NCBI GenBank assembly: GCA_030679035.1
Contig: JAUXTH010000154.1
Coordinates: forward strand, 1 to 64,000
Length of the DNA stretch: 64,000 nucleotides
Source: Methylobacter sp.
GTDB taxonomy: Bacteria; Pseudomonadota; Gammaproteobacteria; Methylococcales; Methylomonadaceae
Direction: 5' to 3'
Below the pieces are notes generated by a model, which saw only the letters and a list, made by a program, of their open reading frames with translations, was not told the DNA's origin and did no database searches. Both the position numbers and the translations under genes were made by a program. Below are positions 62,937 through 64,000 of the stretch, in pieces. Numbering within the stretch: position 1 is the stretch's first letter; every line of letters starts with the position of its first letter.

Positions 62937-64000
62937 TTACAGATTCTTTAGATATTCGAGCAGGGCTTTCTTCTCTGCATCGCTAAAGGTGGTGCCGTAA
63001 TCATGGCCGCAACGGCTGTTGCCGGAGTTTCTTTCATCCCCTTTGCAGCCGGTTGTTTTCAGCGTAAAGTCAAACTTGGTTTGCACAGCCGCCAATCCGA
63101 CTTTATCCGGGTCATATGCCGGGCCGACTTTAAATTCTGGCGACCGCTGTTCAGCTGGTGTCAATAACTCGGCCAAAGACTGCACCGATCCGTTATGCAG
63201 GTAAGGCGCTGTCGCCCAAATTCCCTGAAGGACGCGAGACTCGTATTTAAAGGGGTTTGCAGTGTCAGGCACAGGCTTATCGAGGGTTTTCTTGATGTCG
63301 TCCTCAAAATTGGCTAAATCGGGAAGATCGACAAGATCTTCGATATTGTCGATTTCCTTTTTAAACATCGCTTTCAGCCGTTCCAGCTTGCTCTGCGCTT
63401 TTTGCTCTTCTGAGGTAAGCTCGACTGGAAGGTAATGCTGAAGAATGGCCCCGCCGACTACGGTACCTAAAACCGAAAAGGCCGAATCAACCGCTTTAAG
63501 CGGCGGCTTATTGGGAAAAATCGTCGCGCCTTCAAGCACCCCGGTTTTGACTTGGGAGCCCAGCAGATTCACTTCTCTGGAGTCTGTGCCGACATCGACC
63601 ATCGGCGTAGCCCAGGTTTTGTGGAAAAAGGAACGCATTTTGCCCTCTTTGATGCCATGGCAATCGGCGCAGCTTTCGTTGTCTTCGTTAGGGTCTTTCT
63701 TGTTGAACACCTTCTCGCCTTCGGCGGCAAGCACTTTGTTCAGCTTCCAGGGCCATTTCGGCGGGCCGATCTTTTTGATTAAACTTTCCTGCTTATTTAA
63801 ACCATGGAAGTTGGCAGAATTGTTCTCCACATAGTTGATTTTAAGCAAGCGCGAGTCGTCCTTTTTGGGATGGAATTCGGCAAACACGCCGAAAACTTCG
63901 CCCAGGTTCCGGGAAAGGCCTAATACGCGGTTGCCGTTGGGGGCAAAGCCTGGCCATTGTGTTGTATCTTGAATCGGCGCATTCCAGACAAACGGATAAC
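62937..64000 (-). CDS. RoxA-like cytochrome c, 5' end outside the window
   Basis: At least 354 residues; the frame stays open to the window end, and upstream of a possible inner GTG it reads YPFVWNAPIQDTTQWPGFAP, NGNRVLGLSRNLGEVFGVF, so the true start is outside. One haem site CADCH is seen; the family usually has two and the other may be outside. GIWATAPYLHNGSVQSLAEL and KALLEYLKNL are typical of the di-haem cytochrome c peroxidase/RoxA group. Likely periplasmic; exact reaction unknown. First gene of the operon with P450. Confidence 0.8.
   Translation of the reverse strand, partial: YPFVWNAPIQDTTQWPGFAPNGNRVLGLSRNLGEVFGVFAEFHPKKDDSRLLKINYVENNSANFHGLNKQESLIKKIGPPKWPWKLNKVLAAEGEKVFNKKDPNEDNESCADCHGIKEGKMRSFFHKTWATPMVDVGTDSREVNLLGSQVKTGVLEGATIFPNKPPLKAVDSAFSVLGTVVGGAILQHYLPVELTSEEQKAQSKLERLKAMFKKEIDNIEDLVDLPDLANFEDDIKKTLDKPVPDTANPFKYESRVLQGIWATAPYLHNGSVQSLAELLTPAEQRSPEFKVGPAYDPDKVGLAAVQTKFDFTLKTTGCKGDERNSGNSRCGHDYGTTFSDAEKKALLEYLKNL

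Overview
The window is chromosomal DNA of a gammaproteobacterium of medium G+C. The conserved order lepA-lepB-DUF4845-rnc-era-recO-pdxJ, the sucA-sucB-lpd operon, feoABC and the RND/TetR set all fit that class. A methanotroph of the Methylococcales is plausible from the overall flavour (many intergenic hairpin repeats, many toxin-antitoxin modules, a RoxA-like cytochrome c), but no C1 marker gene lies in the window, so the order is an inference.

Layout. 0-2.3 kb: repeat, a secreted protein, rubredoxin and rimK. 2.4-9.3 kb: a TetR regulator divergent from a complete RND efflux operon. 9.4-12.6 kb: a toxin-antitoxin cluster (Phd/RelE-like, ParD with a frameshifted ParE, a broken VapC, a Rap1a/Tai-like protein, HepT/MntA). 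12.7-13.1 kb: a large imperfect inverted repeat. 13.1-18.6 kb: sucA-sucB-lpd, whose Lpd has lost one cysteine of the redox disulfide and the catalytic glutamate. 18.7-24.5 kb: a DUF2914 protein, an H-NS-like protein, feoABC behind a Fur-like box, a ParE-type module and a membrane protein.

24.9-31.2 kb is the most unusual part: a minus-strand locus resembling the Pseudomonas Fap functional-amyloid system. It has a FapF-like outer-membrane pore lipoprotein, two different exported C39 cysteine proteases, an Asn/Ser/Gly/Ala-rich protein with an internal repeat, and five further small exported proteins. Most of these carry a double-glycine-like motif just after a Sec signal peptide. Three share a carboxy-terminal G-[IL]-[ST]-x-V-[IV]-Q-N module. 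The likely scheme is Sec export, trimming by the C39 enzymes in the periplasm, and release through the pore.

31.8-51.9 kb is mostly housekeeping: corrinoid adenosyltransferase, a cold-shock-domain membrane protein, a frameshifted Cys/Gly-rich protein, a PerM-type transporter, lepA through pdxJ, a sigma-54 activator, a SafE-like membrane protein, pyrF, a rhodanese, an AEC transporter, an HD-GYP protein, a CinA-like protein and uup. tRNA-Ser(GGA), queA and tRNA-Leu(CAA) follow.

The 3' end of tRNA-Leu and its terminator are repeated about 6 kb downstream (53.86 and 59.81 kb). They bracket an A+T-rich genomic island with an IS1182-type transposase, a lipoprotein and several proteins of unknown function, but no visible integrase. 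The last 4 kb hold a minus-strand operon of a RoxA-like cytochrome c (cut by the window end), a cytochrome P450, a zinc-dependent phospholipase C-like protein and a small lipoprotein.

Several families of intergenic inverted repeats are scattered through the window and in two or three cases supply the stop codon or tail of the neighbouring gene.
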